From positions 1 to 64,000 of the forward strand of contig NZ_JACIFE010000001.1 in the NCBI RefSeq assembly GCF_014197255.1: a stretch of DNA of 64,000 nt. The letters are read 5' to 3'. A model generated the notes under the pieces. It made no database searches and was not told the origin of the DNA. It worked only from the letters and a program-made list of their open reading frames with translations. This document shows positions 30,599 through 42,255 of this stretch, piece after piece (the stretch's first letter is position 1; each line of letters starts with the position of its first letter). The position numbers were made by a program, and so were the translations under genes. This stretch comes from Bartonella fuyuanensis (lineage in GTDB: Bacteria; Pseudomonadota; Alphaproteobacteria; Rhizobiales; Rhizobiaceae).

Positions 30599-31588
30599 CT
30601 ACTGCGAAGTATCCACATAGGTAACCACAGACATTCCAGGAATAAGTTTTTCAATTCCTTCCTGCCCGGGATCCAAAGAAATCCGTACTGAAATACGTTG
30701 CGCAATTTTGATAAAATTACCAATTGTCGTATCCGTTTTTAACAATGAAAACTCTGAACCTGTAGCAGGTGCAAAACGAACCACCCGCCCTGTTAACTTT
30801 TTATTGTTCAAAGCATCAACAGAAAAAACAACCGGTTGCCCCACACGCATCTGAGAAAGCTGCGTTTCCTTATAATTAGCAATAATCCAAATATCATCAG
30901 AAATAACAGAGACCAATTGTGTACCCGGCATAACATATTGCCCTACCCGCGCTCCCACTAATCCAATATAGCCTGTTCGAGGAGATAAAATCTTTGTATG
31001 ATCAAGATTAAGTTTTGCCAACTCAACACCCACTTTAGCTCCCGCAATTTCCGACTGTAAACTTTGCCGTTCAAGATTTAACTGTTTTTGCAATTGTCGT
31101 TTTGTTTCAAGTGCAGTCAAGAGCTGCGAAAAAGGACGAGAAACAGAATTTTCTGCCTCACCAAAGCCTAATTTTTTACTTTCAGGAACAACATTGGAAA
31201 ATGCCCGCGAACGCGCCAATTCGATTTCTGCTGTATTAATTTCGCCCTGTAAAAGCTGTGCTTGCAATTCAATACTTGCCAATTTTGCATTTTTTGAATC
31301 GAGAATAGCCTGTGCCCTTGCAAACTGCTGACGAAAAAGAGAATCATCAAGCTCAAATAACAACATTCCCTTTTCAACACGTTGATAATCTTGCACATAT
31401 ATTCGTGCGATCACACCAGAAATTTGTGAACTTACCAGAATAATATCACCTTTAATAGAAGCATTATCCGTTATTTGGATATTACTCACAAAAGGAGGAA
31501 GCCTCCAGACCCACAAAATCAACAAAATACCCGTAACGCCTGATAGGAATGCAACAATCGTAGCTTTTGACCGTAACGCTTTTATCAT
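30599..31588 (-). CDS. EmrA-like membrane fusion (HlyD family) efflux subunit
   Basis: The 329-residue periplasmic adaptor of a drug efflux pump. One N-terminal membrane helix (about 10-30) is followed by a split lipoyl domain (SSQISGVIARIYVQDYQRV) and a helical hairpin at about 90-190. The second lipoyl half (LDHTKILSPRTGYIG) and a beta barrel follow. The frame opens with GTG at 31597, but AGAGGGG directly precedes it and sits eight bases before the ATG at 31588, which is preferred. It follows the MFS transporter gene by about 30 bases, so the pair forms one unit of EmrAB type. The outer membrane partner is not adjacent; the OMF at 58.9 kb could serve both pumps. Confidence 0.88.
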   Translation of the reverse strand: MIKALRSKATIVAFLSGVTGILLILWVWRLPPFVSNIQITDNASIKGDIILVSSQISGVIARIYVQDYQRVEKGMLLFELDDSLFRQQFARAQAILDSKNAKLASIELQAQLLQGEINTAEIELARSRAFSNVVPESKKLGFGEAENSVSRPFSQLLTALETKRQLQKQLNLERQSLQSEIAGAKVGVELAKLNLDHTKILSPRTGYIGLVGARVGQYVMPGTQLVSVISDDIWIIANYKETQLSQMRVGQPVVFSVDALNNKKLTGRVVRFAPATGSEFSLLKTDTTIGNFIKIAQRISVRISLDPGQEGIEKLIPGMSVVTYVDTSQ

Positions 31589-31618
31589 TTTTTGCACCCC
31601 TCTTTCTATGACATTACT

Positions 31619-33247
31619 CTACTTTTCTAATTTTCGCAAAGAGCATGATTTAACAATCATTGTGACAAGGAAGATAACGAATACAACCATTGAAATATAA
31701 AAATAAAGCCGAAAAACGTCATCATAAGCAAAAATATTTGCTGTTAACTTAAATTTCTCGACCAATATAGAAGTGCCCTTCTCCCCCCCCAAGCCATTGG
31801 GAATAGCAACATCATAAGAAGGTGAATATAAAGTATTCATCTCAGCAGAAACAAGCGGATCAGTAACAACAATATTTTGTGTTAAGGACTCAAAGTTTTT
31901 ATGGGCGAAATAAAACTGTAGGCTGCCAAAAAAAGCTGCCCCTATCAACCCCCCGGTCACTTGCGTTAGCAAAAAAACAGCGATAAAGCTTAAAACGTAA
32001 CGCGGTCCTCGTGCCCCAGCTATCACAAACCCTTTGAAAAGAGCAGGAGGCAAAAAAAGTGCATAACTAAAACTCACCAATCCTTGACTCAACATCATAT
32101 CTCGTGGACGCGTTAAATGATTTACATGACTATCTAAATAAGCTCCCAACGCCAAACAACCCAAAGCTAACAAATAAAAATAATCCTCACGTCCTGCGCG
32201 TAAAAAAAAGACACAAACTGCCCCCCCCAATAACGTCCCCAATGTCACCGCAAGATACATAGGAGCCATTTCACGATTGAACAGACCAAAAAGCTTAAAA
32301 AAACCTACGGGTAAAGTTGACCTCTCTAACAAGAAAACATGAAAGATCAATAAAATAAAAACAGATTGGACCATTTCTTTACTGAAAATCCAACGCAAAT
32401 CAATCAATGGTTTTTCTCTATTAAGCTCAATAATAATAGCAATAGTCAGTGAGAAGACAGCAAGTGCGAGGCCCCAACCAATCCAAGGTGCTTCATACCA
32501 CCAATACAATATGCCAACAGACATAATCACGGCATTTAATCCAAGACCAAGGGCAATCAAACCATAGCTTATCCAATCTAACCTTTGAATAACCTTACTA
32601 CGGACAACTGGAGTAAGAGGCAAAGTATAGATACAGACCAAACTGATAAGCACCAACCCCATTTCCAGAGCAGAAAGATTGGAAAAACCACCATTTTCCA
32701 TCAAATCAGGAGAAATCAAACGTGATAAAGGAGCTGCTAAAGCCGCATTCATATAATTCAAACTAAGACCAACAGTAAATTTCTTTGCAGGTGCAAAAGC
32801 CTCCATCATATAAAGTAATGCAAGCGAAGCCAAAGGGGCAGCAGCAATACCAGCAAAAAAGCGAATAATCAATGCCGAGCGTAAATCCGTAACAAAGAGC
32901 TGCAACACGCAAACCAAAACAAAGCCAAGAATTGATAATTCAGCAAAAGCCCGCAAACCAAATTGATAGCGGATTTTGATCAACATAATCGCTACACTCA
33001 CATTTGGTGCCATATAGGCAGCAACCAACCATGTTGTCTCAGCCAAATTTGCGTGAAAATCGCCGGTAAGATGGACAATATTAGACTGAACAATATTAGC
33101 CCCTAAACCATAAGCCCATTGCAAAATAAGAGAAGCAAAAATATAAACAAAACATTTTGGCCAAGGTCCCGCAAAAACACGACCAGGACGAGGGAAAGGT
33201 TTTCCGCCTCTTTTAGCAGACACAACCGCACTCTTTCTCCCGATCAT
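31619..33247 (-). CDS. EmrB-like MFS drug efflux transporter (DHA2 family)
   Basis: A 542-residue inner-membrane transporter with about 14 hydrophobic helices, the DHA2 layout. A cytoplasmic basic N-terminus (about 30 residues) precedes helix 1. The DHA motif region near the first loops (NLAETTWLVAAYMAPN) resembles the TxxWVxxAYxLxx segment of EmrB. AGGA upstream supports the ATG at 33247. It starts 23 bases after atpC and probably shares the ATP synthase transcript at least in part, an odd setting for an efflux pump. Substrates cannot be told from the sequence. Confidence 0.85.
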   Translation of the reverse strand: MIGRKSAVVSAKRGGKPFPRPGRVFAGPWPKCFVYIFASLILQWAYGLGANIVQSNIVHLTGDFHANLAETTWLVAAYMAPNVSVAIMLIKIRYQFGLRAFAELSILGFVLVCVLQLFVTDLRSALIIRFFAGIAAAPLASLALLYMMEAFAPAKKFTVGLSLNYMNAALAAPLSRLISPDLMENGGFSNLSALEMGLVLISLVCIYTLPLTPVVRSKVIQRLDWISYGLIALGLGLNAVIMSVGILYWWYEAPWIGWGLALAVFSLTIAIIIELNREKPLIDLRWIFSKEMVQSVFILLIFHVFLLERSTLPVGFFKLFGLFNREMAPMYLAVTLGTLLGGAVCVFFLRAGREDYFYLLALGCLALGAYLDSHVNHLTRPRDMMLSQGLVSFSYALFLPPALFKGFVIAGARGPRYVLSFIAVFLLTQVTGGLIGAAFFGSLQFYFAHKNFESLTQNIVVTDPLVSAEMNTLYSPSYDVAIPNGLGGEKGTSILVEKFKLTANIFAYDDVFRLYFYISMVVFVIFLVTMIVKSCSLRKLEK

Positions 33248-33270
33248 GTTACTTTTTCCTGTATACTCTG

Positions 33271-33699
33271 TTACGCCTCTATCAATACAGCGGCATCAGC
33301 TGACAACTGCTGGAAAAAAGCCTTTATTTTATGGTTGTCCTCATCACTTTCTCCCCCCTCTAATGTTGCTTGAATCTGTAAAATTTTCTGTTCTAATACA
33401 TCAAAAGAAATATGATCTACAGCCACCACATGTTCTACTAATAAAGAGCATCCTGAAAAAGTAATATTCGCAACACCTCCACAAACAGCAAATAATTTCT
33501 CACCCGAAGAAGTGCAAACACGAATACCGCCCAACACAATGCTTGCCACCAATGGTGCATGATGCGCCATAACTGTCAAAGAACCTGCAGCTGAAGGAAG
33601 AACAACAGAAACTACCTGTTCTGAAAACACAATTTTTTCAGGTGACACAAGCTCAAACAAAAAATGCTCTTCTCTATTGTTTTCCACAAAAAACTCCAC
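33271..33699 (-). CDS. atpC: ATP synthase epsilon subunit
   Basis: The central-stalk subunit that couples rotation to catalysis and inhibits ATP hydrolysis. The 142 residues show the N-terminal beta sandwich (FELVSPEKIVFSEQV, then MAHHAPLVASI). A weaker C-terminal helical part follows (EGGESDEDNHKIKAFFQQL). The divergent helical end is common in alphaproteobacteria. It is the last F1 gene, 78 bases after atpD. Confidence 0.93.
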   Translation of the reverse strand: MEFFVENNREEHFLFELVSPEKIVFSEQVVSVVLPSAAGSLTVMAHHAPLVASIVLGGIRVCTSSGEKLFAVCGGVANITFSGCSLLVEHVVAVDHISFDVLEQKILQIQATLEGGESDEDNHKIKAFFQQLSADAAVLIEA

Positions 33700-33777
33700 A
33701 ATATTCGATATAAGGCCTATCCGTTTTTTTCAACGACTTATCCTTTTTAGCGATAAATATTCATGACAGATTTTTTC

Positions 33778-35412
<1,635 letters not shown>

Positions 35413-35425
35413 TTACCTTTTCCAT

Positions 35426-36334
35426 TTAAAGCGCTTCAGCGCCCGCAATAATTTCGATCAATTCTGTCGTAATTTGTGCTTGACGTTGACGATTATAAGC
35501 CACCGTCAATTTATTAATCATTTCCCCTGCATTGCGCGATGCATTGTCCATAGCCGTCATCTTTGCACCCATTTCACCAGCAACATTTTCCAACAAAGCC
35601 TGAAAAATCTGCACCGAAAGATTGCGCGGCACGAGCGCCTCTAAAAGAGAAGCAGCACTAGGTTCATATTCATAAACAACCGATTGTGAACCTTTGTGAT
35701 TGCTTTGCTCTACAACGCCTATTGCCTCAACGGCCGCTTTTGGAGCGATCATTGGAATCAAAGCAAACGCTGTTGGACGCTGATTAATTACTGAAACAAA
35801 TTCAGAATAAAACAATGTACAAACATCGAAAGCACCTTCATTGAATAAATCGACAACCCGTTGACTGATCATCACTGCTTCTGCAAAACTAATTCGCTTT
35901 ACAGCATGCAAATCGATGTGATCAACGATCAAACTCTTGTAATCGCGCGATAAAATATCCGCACCTTTTTTGCCCACGGTAATAATTTTTACTATTTTAC
36001 CGACTGCCAACAGTGCTTTAATTTGTTCACGTGCGCGCCGAGCGATTTGCACATTAAAAGCACCACATAAACCGCGTTCAGCTGTACACACCACTAAGAG
36101 ATGCACATCATCTCGTCCCGTGCCACGCATAAGAGCAGGCGCATCGACACCATCCACATCAGCAGCAACACTGGTCAAAATATCAGCCATCTTCTTCGCA
36201 TAAGGACGTGCAGATTGCGCCGCCTCCTGAGCACGGTGCAACCTCGCTGCTGCAACCATCTGCATAGCTTTGGTGATCTTTTGTGTTGCTTTAACCGAAG
36301 TAATACGGTCTCTAAGATCCTTTAGTGAGGCCAT
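35426..36334 (-). CDS. atpG: ATP synthase gamma subunit
   Basis: The rotating central shaft of F1. The 302 residues show the paired terminal helices: [20 protein letters not shown] and MQMVAAARL at the start, and [17 protein letters not shown] at the end. The Rossmann-like middle contains [13 protein letters not shown] at about 80-92. It sits 20 bases after atpA and 16 before atpD on the minus strand, in the standard order. Confidence 0.97.
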   Translation of the reverse strand: MASLKDLRDRITSVKATQKITKAMQMVAAARLHRAQEAAQSARPYAKKMADILTSVAADVDGVDAPALMRGTGRDDVHLLVVCTAERGLCGAFNVQIARRAREQIKALLAVGKIVKIITVGKKGADILSRDYKSLIVDHIDLHAVKRISFAEAVMISQRVVDLFNEGAFDVCTLFYSEFVSVINQRPTAFALIPMIAPKAAVEAIGVVEQSNHKGSQSVVYEYEPSAASLLEALVPRNLSVQIFQALLENVAGEMGAKMTAMDNASRNAGEMINKLTVAYNRQRQAQITTELIEIIAGAEAL

Positions 36335-36354
36335 CGAAGCATTCCATCAATTCA

Positions 36355-37890
36355 TCACGAAAAATTTTTTGCATAAGTATTAAGAACAGTTATCAATTTA
36401 TCTTTCAGCTCATCTGTTATCTGCTTTTGCTCTGCAATTGCCTTTAAGAGATCTTGATAATCACTACGCAAAAGCACCAAAAGCCCCTGCTCAAACCGCG
36501 AAACATCAGAAACTGCCAAAGCATCTAGATAACCATTCACGCCCGCAAAAATAACCACCACCTGTTCTTCTGTTTTGAGTGGAGAAAATTGTGGCTGCTT
36601 CAAAAGCTCTGTCAAGCGCGCTCCCCGATTCAACAAACGCTGGGTTGATGCATCCAAATCAGAGCCAAACTGCGCAAAAGCTGCCATTTCACGATATTGC
36701 GCCAATTCACCTTTAATCGAGCCAGCAACCTGCTTCATCGCCTTAATTTGCGCTGCAGAACCAACACGCGACACAGAAAGACCAACATTAACAGCAGGAC
36801 GAATTCCTTGATAAAATAAATTAGTCTCCAGAAAAATCTGTCCATCAGTAATTGAAATTACATTTGTAGGAATATAGGCCGAAACATCATTTGCTTGCGT
36901 TTCAATAACCGGCAAAGCCGTCAACGACCCGGATCCATTTTCCGCATTCAACTTTGCAGCCCGCTCCAAAAGACGTGAATGAAGATAGAAAACATCTCCC
37001 GGATAAGCTTCACGACCTGGAGGACGACGCAACAAAAGAGACATTTGACGGTAAGCCACCGCCTGTTTTGACAAATCATCATAACCGATCAAAGCATGTT
37101 GCCCATTATCACGAAAATATTCACCCATAGCACATCCGGCAAGAGGTGCAATAAATTGCAATGGCGCTGGATCAGAAGCGGTTGCCGCAACGATAATAGA
37201 ATATTCCAACGCACCATGTTCTTCCAAAACTTTAACAAATTGCGCCACCGTTGAACGCTTTTGACCAATAGCCACATAAATACAATAAACTTTATCTTGA
37301 TCTCGTCCGGCACCTTTTTCATGAAAAGGTTTTTGGTTTAAAAATGTATCGAGCAAAATCGCTGTTTTTCCTGTCTGGCGATCACCAATCACTAATTCAC
37401 GCTGCCCTCGTCCAATGGGAATAAGTGCATCAATCGCTTTTAATCCAGTCGACATTGGTTCATGCACAGACTGACGCGGAATAATCCCTGGCGCCTTAAC
37501 ATCAATACGACGACGCTCTGTTGCCCTAAGAGGACCTTTACCATCTATAGGATTCCCCAAAGCATCAACCACACGCCCAAGCAAAGCAGTCCCCACAGGA
37601 ACATCCACAATAGCGCCCAATCGCTTTACACAATCCCCTTCACGAATATCGCGATCTGAACCAAAAATTACAACACCAACATTATCAACTTCCAAATTGA
37701 GAGCCATACCGCATACCCCATTTGGAAATGTGACCATTTCTCCTGCTTGAACATTATCCAAACCATAAACACGAGCGATACCATCCCCCACAGAGAGAAC
37801 CCAACCAATTTCTGAAACCTCAGCTTTTTGGTCAAAGTTTTTGATTTGCTCTTTTAGAATTTTTGAAATTTCAGATGGTCTAATATCCAT
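36355..37890 (-). CDS. atpA: ATP synthase alpha subunit
   Basis: The non-catalytic nucleotide-binding F1 subunit, 511 residues. Walker A GDRQTGKT is at 169-176. The amphipathic N-terminal helix with [14 protein letters not shown] contacts the delta subunit. The conserved VGSAAQ segment after the SRV stretch is present. Its ATG overlaps the atpH stop as ATGA, so the two are translationally coupled. Confidence 0.98.
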   Translation of the reverse strand: MDIRPSEISKILKEQIKNFDQKAEVSEIGWVLSVGDGIARVYGLDNVQAGEMVTFPNGVCGMALNLEVDNVGVVIFGSDRDIREGDCVKRLGAIVDVPVGTALLGRVVDALGNPIDGKGPLRATERRRIDVKAPGIIPRQSVHEPMSTGLKAIDALIPIGRGQRELVIGDRQTGKTAILLDTFLNQKPFHEKGAGRDQDKVYCIYVAIGQKRSTVAQFVKVLEEHGALEYSIIVAATASDPAPLQFIAPLAGCAMGEYFRDNGQHALIGYDDLSKQAVAYRQMSLLLRRPPGREAYPGDVFYLHSRLLERAAKLNAENGSGSLTALPVIETQANDVSAYIPTNVISITDGQIFLETNLFYQGIRPAVNVGLSVSRVGSAAQIKAMKQVAGSIKGELAQYREMAAFAQFGSDLDASTQRLLNRGARLTELLKQPQFSPLKTEEQVVVIFAGVNGYLDALAVSDVSRFEQGLLVLLRSDYQDLLKAIAEQKQITDELKDKLITVLNTYAKNFS

Positions 37891-38474
37891 CAGCTGACCT
37901 CTTTTTTCAATGCAAGCTTAAGTGAAGACAATTTTGTTAGAAGAGACGTATCAATTTGAAACGCCCCTACACGAACGATTAATCCACCAAGGATTGTTGG
38001 ATCCACGATGATGTGTAGCAAGACTTTTCCCCCAACGACACCTTCCAAAGCCTTACACAATTCTTGACTTTGTTGAGAACTCAGTGAATGCGCAGAAATA
38101 ATTTGCGCTGTAATTTGGCTACGAGCGCGTGCAACACAGCGCTGAAAAGCATGTAAAATACCACATAGAGCACCAAGCCTACGGTTTACTGTGATAACGT
38201 GCAAAAAATCACCAATAACCCGCCCTACATTTTTATCAGCAAATTTGATGTGTTTACAAACAGATTGCATCACCTTCATTTGCTCTTTAACTGAAAAGAA
38301 TGGGCTAAGCACAAAGCGTTTTAAATCTTCATTTTGCTCCAAGACAAGCAAAAAATCCTCCACTGCCTTTTCGACCTTTTCAACATTTCCTGCTTCTTGA
38401 ACGCAATCAAAAAGCGCTTGCGCATAGCGTTGATCTACTAATGGCAGCGGCATGAGAGAAAACGAATCTAACAC
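37890..38474 (-). CDS. atpH: ATP synthase delta subunit
   Basis: The peripheral-stalk subunit joining F1 to F0. The family region starts at [13 protein letters not shown], and the C-terminal part includes [14 protein letters not shown]. The frame is open to 38549, but the likely start is the GTG at 38474, nine bases after GAGG, giving 194 residues, a typical rhizobial length. It is the first gene of the operon atpH-A-G-D-C. The F0 genes are not in this window, the normal split for alphaproteobacteria. Confidence 0.92.
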   Translation of the reverse strand: MLDSFSLMPLPLVDQRYAQALFDCVQEAGNVEKVEKAVEDFLLVLEQNEDLKRFVLSPFFSVKEQMKVMQSVCKHIKFADKNVGRVIGDFLHVITVNRRLGALCGILHAFQRCVARARSQITAQIISAHSLSSQQSQELCKALEGVVGGKVLLHIIVDPTILGGLIVRVGAFQIDTSLLTKLSSLKLALKKEVS

Positions 38475-38760
38475 GAAATACCGCCTCTTTCCTTTGAGCG
38501 ATTCTCTGATAGTTATCAGATGAAATGAAACAGATATTCCCGATTGCAAGAATTTTTTTCTTAAAATCTAGAACAAAAACTTCTTGATCTCTAGCATAGA
38601 CATAACTGACTCGCAACACCACAAATTGCTACTTTTAAAAAATTTTAGATAAAATATTCAAAATATTTTTGAAAAAAATTTTTTAGATCCGCAAAATGGC
38701 ATCATGGTTTCTTATGCCTTTTTTAGCATTCCTTGAGATTTTTTTTCACTCCCTTTATTT

Positions 38761-38928
38761 TTATTTTGCTTCAAATGCTTTTTCCACCTGCAAAAACAAT
38801 TCTTCTTTAGCATTAAAAACCATCCCTCTTCTCTCTACAAGAGCTTTCGCGAAAAGCGAGCTGCAACCGCAAAAATATGTTACTTCAAACTCATAAGCAA
38901 AGAAAACAACGGATATCTCCTTTAACAT
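38761..38928 (-). CDS. Possible 55-residue protein
   Basis: A short minus-strand frame starting at ATG 38928. It has a coding-like composition: a hydrophobic N-terminal third with Tyr and Cys (TYFCGC), then ALVERRGMVFNAKEE and a helical LFLQVEKAFEAK end. No family is recognised and there is no clear Shine-Dalgarno sequence before the ATG. It could be the intact end of a larger lost gene. It stands out from the surrounding AT-rich DNA by its regular codon pattern. Confidence 0.35.
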   Translation of the reverse strand: MLKEISVVFFAYEFEVTYFCGCSSLFAKALVERRGMVFNAKEELFLQVEKAFEAK

Positions 38929-39025
38929 GAAGAAAAAATCGATATTTTTTCTTCAAATATCCACCTCCTTTAAACGTTTCACCAAATATATTTCCTTTTA
39001 AAAATATTTTTTAAATATACAACAT

Positions 39026-39052
39026 ATTGATTTATAATAATAACATATCATT
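39026..39052. repeat. Palindrome-flank repeat, inverted copy
   Basis: ATTGATTTATAATAATAA followed by CATATCATT. It matches, in reverse complement, the element at 10788-10817 and 43486-43517, and in the same orientation the one at 62706-62732. Confidence 0.45.
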
Positions 39053-39739
39053 CTTCATATTGAATCCCTTCTGACATCATAAATTTTTTTCACTTCAAAT
39101 CTTTTTATCAAAATCGATCCTTTGCTCATCACAAACAAGAAAGATGGATAAAACGATTAAAAAAAACACCTCCTATAATATTCTCAATATCAGGAGCTCT
39201 CGTAACACTAAGAGCTAAAATAATATAATAGCGTCAACTTTTAACCTTTATGAAATAAAGCTGAAAATCCCTAACGGCTTTTTCATTCATGAAAACTTTT
39301 CATCCATAGTACACATCGTAAAATGAATTCAAGCGTGCTAAGAACCATTTGCTTAAACAAGCATATAAATATAATAATATGTTGTTTTGGGACTATCTAT
39401 TCGGGATGCTCTGCCTTGCATAAAAAACGTGCCCCTATTAAAAGAACGAAAGTAAAAAAGCGTCAGGAAACTGGGAAATTTCCATTATTTAAAAAACATC
39501 GCTACAAACGTTTGTAAAAATTCCAAAATTAAATAAAAAAGACGAGAATAAAAGATGCTTATTTGTGCTTCTACGCTCCAAAATAAATTTACATTCTCAT
39601 CCTAATTCGACAGAAAACCAAGATGCCTCCTACAACACAAATCCTCTATAATAAGCAACTGCAGAAGGGATAAAGATCAAATAACCTTAAAAATACGACC
39701 TTCCTTAAACCCACAACTTTTACTTTGAATCTTGCCCTA

Positions 39740-39985
39740 ATTTTAGAAAAATCATTGATTAATATCAATTTGTATTCAAACGAAACTAGACATTTTAGAA
39801 ACATTGGCAAACATTTCCCCCTATCAAAAGGATATTGTTCCTAAAACAAAAAAGCAGAAAACGATAAAACCCGCGAACCAGAGCAAAAGTGCCTTTTCTG
39901 ATCCCATAACAAAGATATTTCTCCGATGCTGCTGTTCGCCATAACACACGCAGATAATACTCTACTGCTTAGACACTATCTTGAA
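39740..39985 (-). pseudogene. Degenerate copy of the priA 3' end
   Basis: Same-orientation copy of about 40055-40300, the last 80 or so codons of priA. Shared blocks include the ATCAATATCAATTTG-type stop-proximal segment, an AAAACGATAA/GCGAACCAGAGC block (39858-39886) and a CCCATAACA/GAAAT block. Substitutions and indels have destroyed the frame. It lies directly downstream of the intact gene. Confidence 0.85.
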
Positions 39986-40047
39986 TATATAATAGCTAAA
40001 GAGAAAACACTTTAGTAAAGATTTCTTCGTTTTATACGATACTGATT

Positions 40048-42255
40048 TTAAAAAAAGCTTTGCGGATCAATATCAATTTGAACCCGAACAGAACTGGGCA
40101 TTTTGGGTGTATTTGCAAGCATTGCACGTATAAACCCTTGTATATTAAAAGAGCGCTGTCCTTGCAGTAAAAGCCGAAAACGATAACGCCCTCGAACCAG
40201 AGCCAAAGGAGCCTCTGCTGGTCCCATAACAGAAATGTTTTTTTCCCGCGGCGCTGCTTGACGTAATGCACGCGCATAATGTTCTGCTTCTTGGCGCTGT
40301 TGCGCAGACACAATCAAAGAAGCAAATCGCCCATAGGGAGGCAAATGATAATGCTGACGTACTGCAATCTCACGTGTGTAAAAATCTTCTGGTCGGCATG
40401 AAAGCAGTGCTTTTATGACTGGATGATCTGGTTGATAAGTTTGTAATAATCCTAAACTTTCCAATCCCACACGCCCTGCTCTTCCGGTAACTTGGGAAAG
40501 AAGCTGAAAGGTCCTTTCACTTGCGCGTAAATCGCCATTTGCCAGACCAAGATCAGCATCAATAACGCCAACCAGAGAGAGCTTGGGAAAATGATATCCT
40601 TTAGCAACTAACTGTGTTCCAATAATAATATCCACATCGCCATTCGCAATGGCGTGCAATTCACTTCGCAACTGAGCAATTCCCCCTTTGAGATCTGTTG
40701 AAAGAATCAATGATCGTGCCTGTGGAAAAAGCATTTGTGTCTCTTCTGCAATTCTTTCCACACCCGGTCCACAAGCCACAAATTGATCTAATATTCCGCA
40801 TTCAGGACATGCCTCGGGAAGGGGTTGATGATATCCACAATGATGACATTTCAATTGCCTTTGAGCGCGATGTTCTACCAACCAACTTGAACAATCGTTA
40901 CAATGAAAACGATATCCACAAACTCGGCATAAAGTTAAAGGTGCATAACCGCGGCGATTAAGGAAAAGAAGGGCTTGTTCGCCCTTATCAAGCGTTTGTT
41001 TTAAAGCCCTTTCAAGAATAAAGGAAATAAAGCGCCCCTTTGGTACCCCTTCTTGACGCATATCAACCACCCGCAACTGTGGCAGCGCTACTTCTTTAAA
41101 ACGAAATGGTAAAGACACCCTTTGATAACGCCCTTTTAAAACATTGGCTTGACTTTCAATCGATGGTGTTGCTGAGGATAAAATAACAGGAAAATTCTCA
41201 AAAGATCCCCGAGCCACTGCCATATCACGCGCATGATAAAAAATGCGCTCTTCTTGTTTATAAGCGCTATCATGCTCTTCATCGACAACAATCAAGCCAA
41301 GCTCATGAAAAGGAAGAAAAAGTGCTGAACGAGCACCCGCAACGACACGCACTCGTCCTTCGGCAACTTGCCGCCAAACGCGTTCTCTACGACGTAGAGT
41401 CAAATCAGAATGCCATTCTGCCGCAACAGCACCAAAGCGCGCATAAAAACGATCTAAAAACTGCTGAGTTAAAGCAATTTCCGGCAATAAAATTAAAACC
41501 TGCTTGGCTCCTTTGAAGGCTTGAGCCACTGCTTCAAAATAAACTTCTGTCTTTCCTGAGCCCGTAACACCATCAAGCAAAAAAACTTGAAACTGAGAAG
41601 ATAAAACACCTTCCCGCAACAATGTTGCTGCTTTATTTTGCGCTCCCTGCAGCTGAGGGATGCAAAAATCAGGATCAGGCATTTCCACAAGATCAGGAGC
41701 AGGAACCATAACATCTTCAAAAACCCCTAACGCTTTTAAACCTTCAATAACAGAAACTGAAGTTCCAGCCGCATGCGCAAGACCAGAACGTGTCCATACC
41801 TTCTCATTACGCACCAATTTCAAAACCCGTGATCGCGCTGATGTTATACGTCCTATATTTCCACCACAATATCGCAACCCCAGCACCTGCGCTTCCGGCT
41901 CTAAAGCAGCCGGTACAGACAAAACCAATCGTGCAACAAGACCAAAAGGTGCCATTGTATAGCGACTAACAAAATGCAAAAATGTAATCATTTCTGCCGT
42001 TAATGGAGGACAATCAAAAACATGAAGAAGAGAGCGTAATTTTTCACGCGCCACCGAAATAGTTCCTTGCCCAGCAGCTATTTTTTCTCCAACATCTACA
42101 ACAAAACCACAAAATTCGCGTCCCATTACCGGAACTCGAACAAAAGAACCAACATTCACTTCCATAGAAGGTGGAACTTTGTAACTATAAGCGTGAGAAA
42201 CAGGAAGAGGAACCAACACGGATACAATCTTTTCCTCTATCATGTTTGAGCTCAT
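40048..42255 (-). CDS. priA: Primosomal protein N' (replication restart helicase PriA)
   Basis: A 3'-5' DNA helicase that reloads the replisome at stalled forks. The N-terminal DNA-binding domain (VPLPVSHAYSYKVP) is followed by a Walker A GVTGSGKTEVYFE at about 235, a VVDEEHD Walker B and later helicase motifs (QLVAKGYHFPKL, QVTGRAGR). Between them, at about 455-500, lie eight cysteines in CxxC pairs (CRVCG, CNDC, CHHCG, CPECG) that bind two zinc ions. The frame opens with TTG at 42267; the ATG at 42255 is preferred, giving 735 residues. A relic of its 3' end lies downstream. Confidence 0.96.
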   Translation of the reverse strand: MSSNMIEEKIVSVLVPLPVSHAYSYKVPPSMEVNVGSFVRVPVMGREFCGFVVDVGEKIAAGQGTISVAREKLRSLLHVFDCPPLTAEMITFLHFVSRYTMAPFGLVARLVLSVPAALEPEAQVLGLRYCGGNIGRITSARSRVLKLVRNEKVWTRSGLAHAAGTSVSVIEGLKALGVFEDVMVPAPDLVEMPDPDFCIPQLQGAQNKAATLLREGVLSSQFQVFLLDGVTGSGKTEVYFEAVAQAFKGAKQVLILLPEIALTQQFLDRFYARFGAVAAEWHSDLTLRRRERVWRQVAEGRVRVVAGARSALFLPFHELGLIVVDEEHDSAYKQEERIFYHARDMAVARGSFENFPVILSSATPSIESQANVLKGRYQRVSLPFRFKEVALPQLRVVDMRQEGVPKGRFISFILERALKQTLDKGEQALLFLNRRGYAPLTLCRVCGYRFHCNDCSSWLVEHRAQRQLKCHHCGYHQPLPEACPECGILDQFVACGPGVERIAEETQMLFPQARSLILSTDLKGGIAQLRSELHAIANGDVDIIIGTQLVAKGYHFPKLSLVGVIDADLGLANGDLRASERTFQLLSQVTGRAGRVGLESLGLLQTYQPDHPVIKALLSCRPEDFYTREIAVRQHYHLPPYGRFASLIVSAQQRQEAEHYARALRQAAPREKNISVMGPAEAPLALVRGRYRFRLLLQGQRSFNIQGFIRAMLANTPKMPSSVRVQIDIDPQSFF

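Larger units (their letters stand above)
38475..40047. other. Intergenic region between priA and the ATP operon
   Basis: About 1.57 kb. The atp promoter should lie at the left end. A possible small minus-strand gene occupies 38761-38928. The inverted form of the palindrome-flank repeat lies at 39026-39052. A degenerate copy of the priA 3' end lies at about 39740-39985. A 64-codon plus-strand frame at 39323-39517 has a basic C-terminus but no ribosome-binding site, and I do not call it. Confidence 0.55.

Noticed and set aside
39323-39517. Plus-strand 64-codon frame with a Cys-containing hydrophobic start and basic end
   Set aside because: It looks vaguely like a small lipoprotein, but there is no ribosome-binding site and no lipobox of the normal form.
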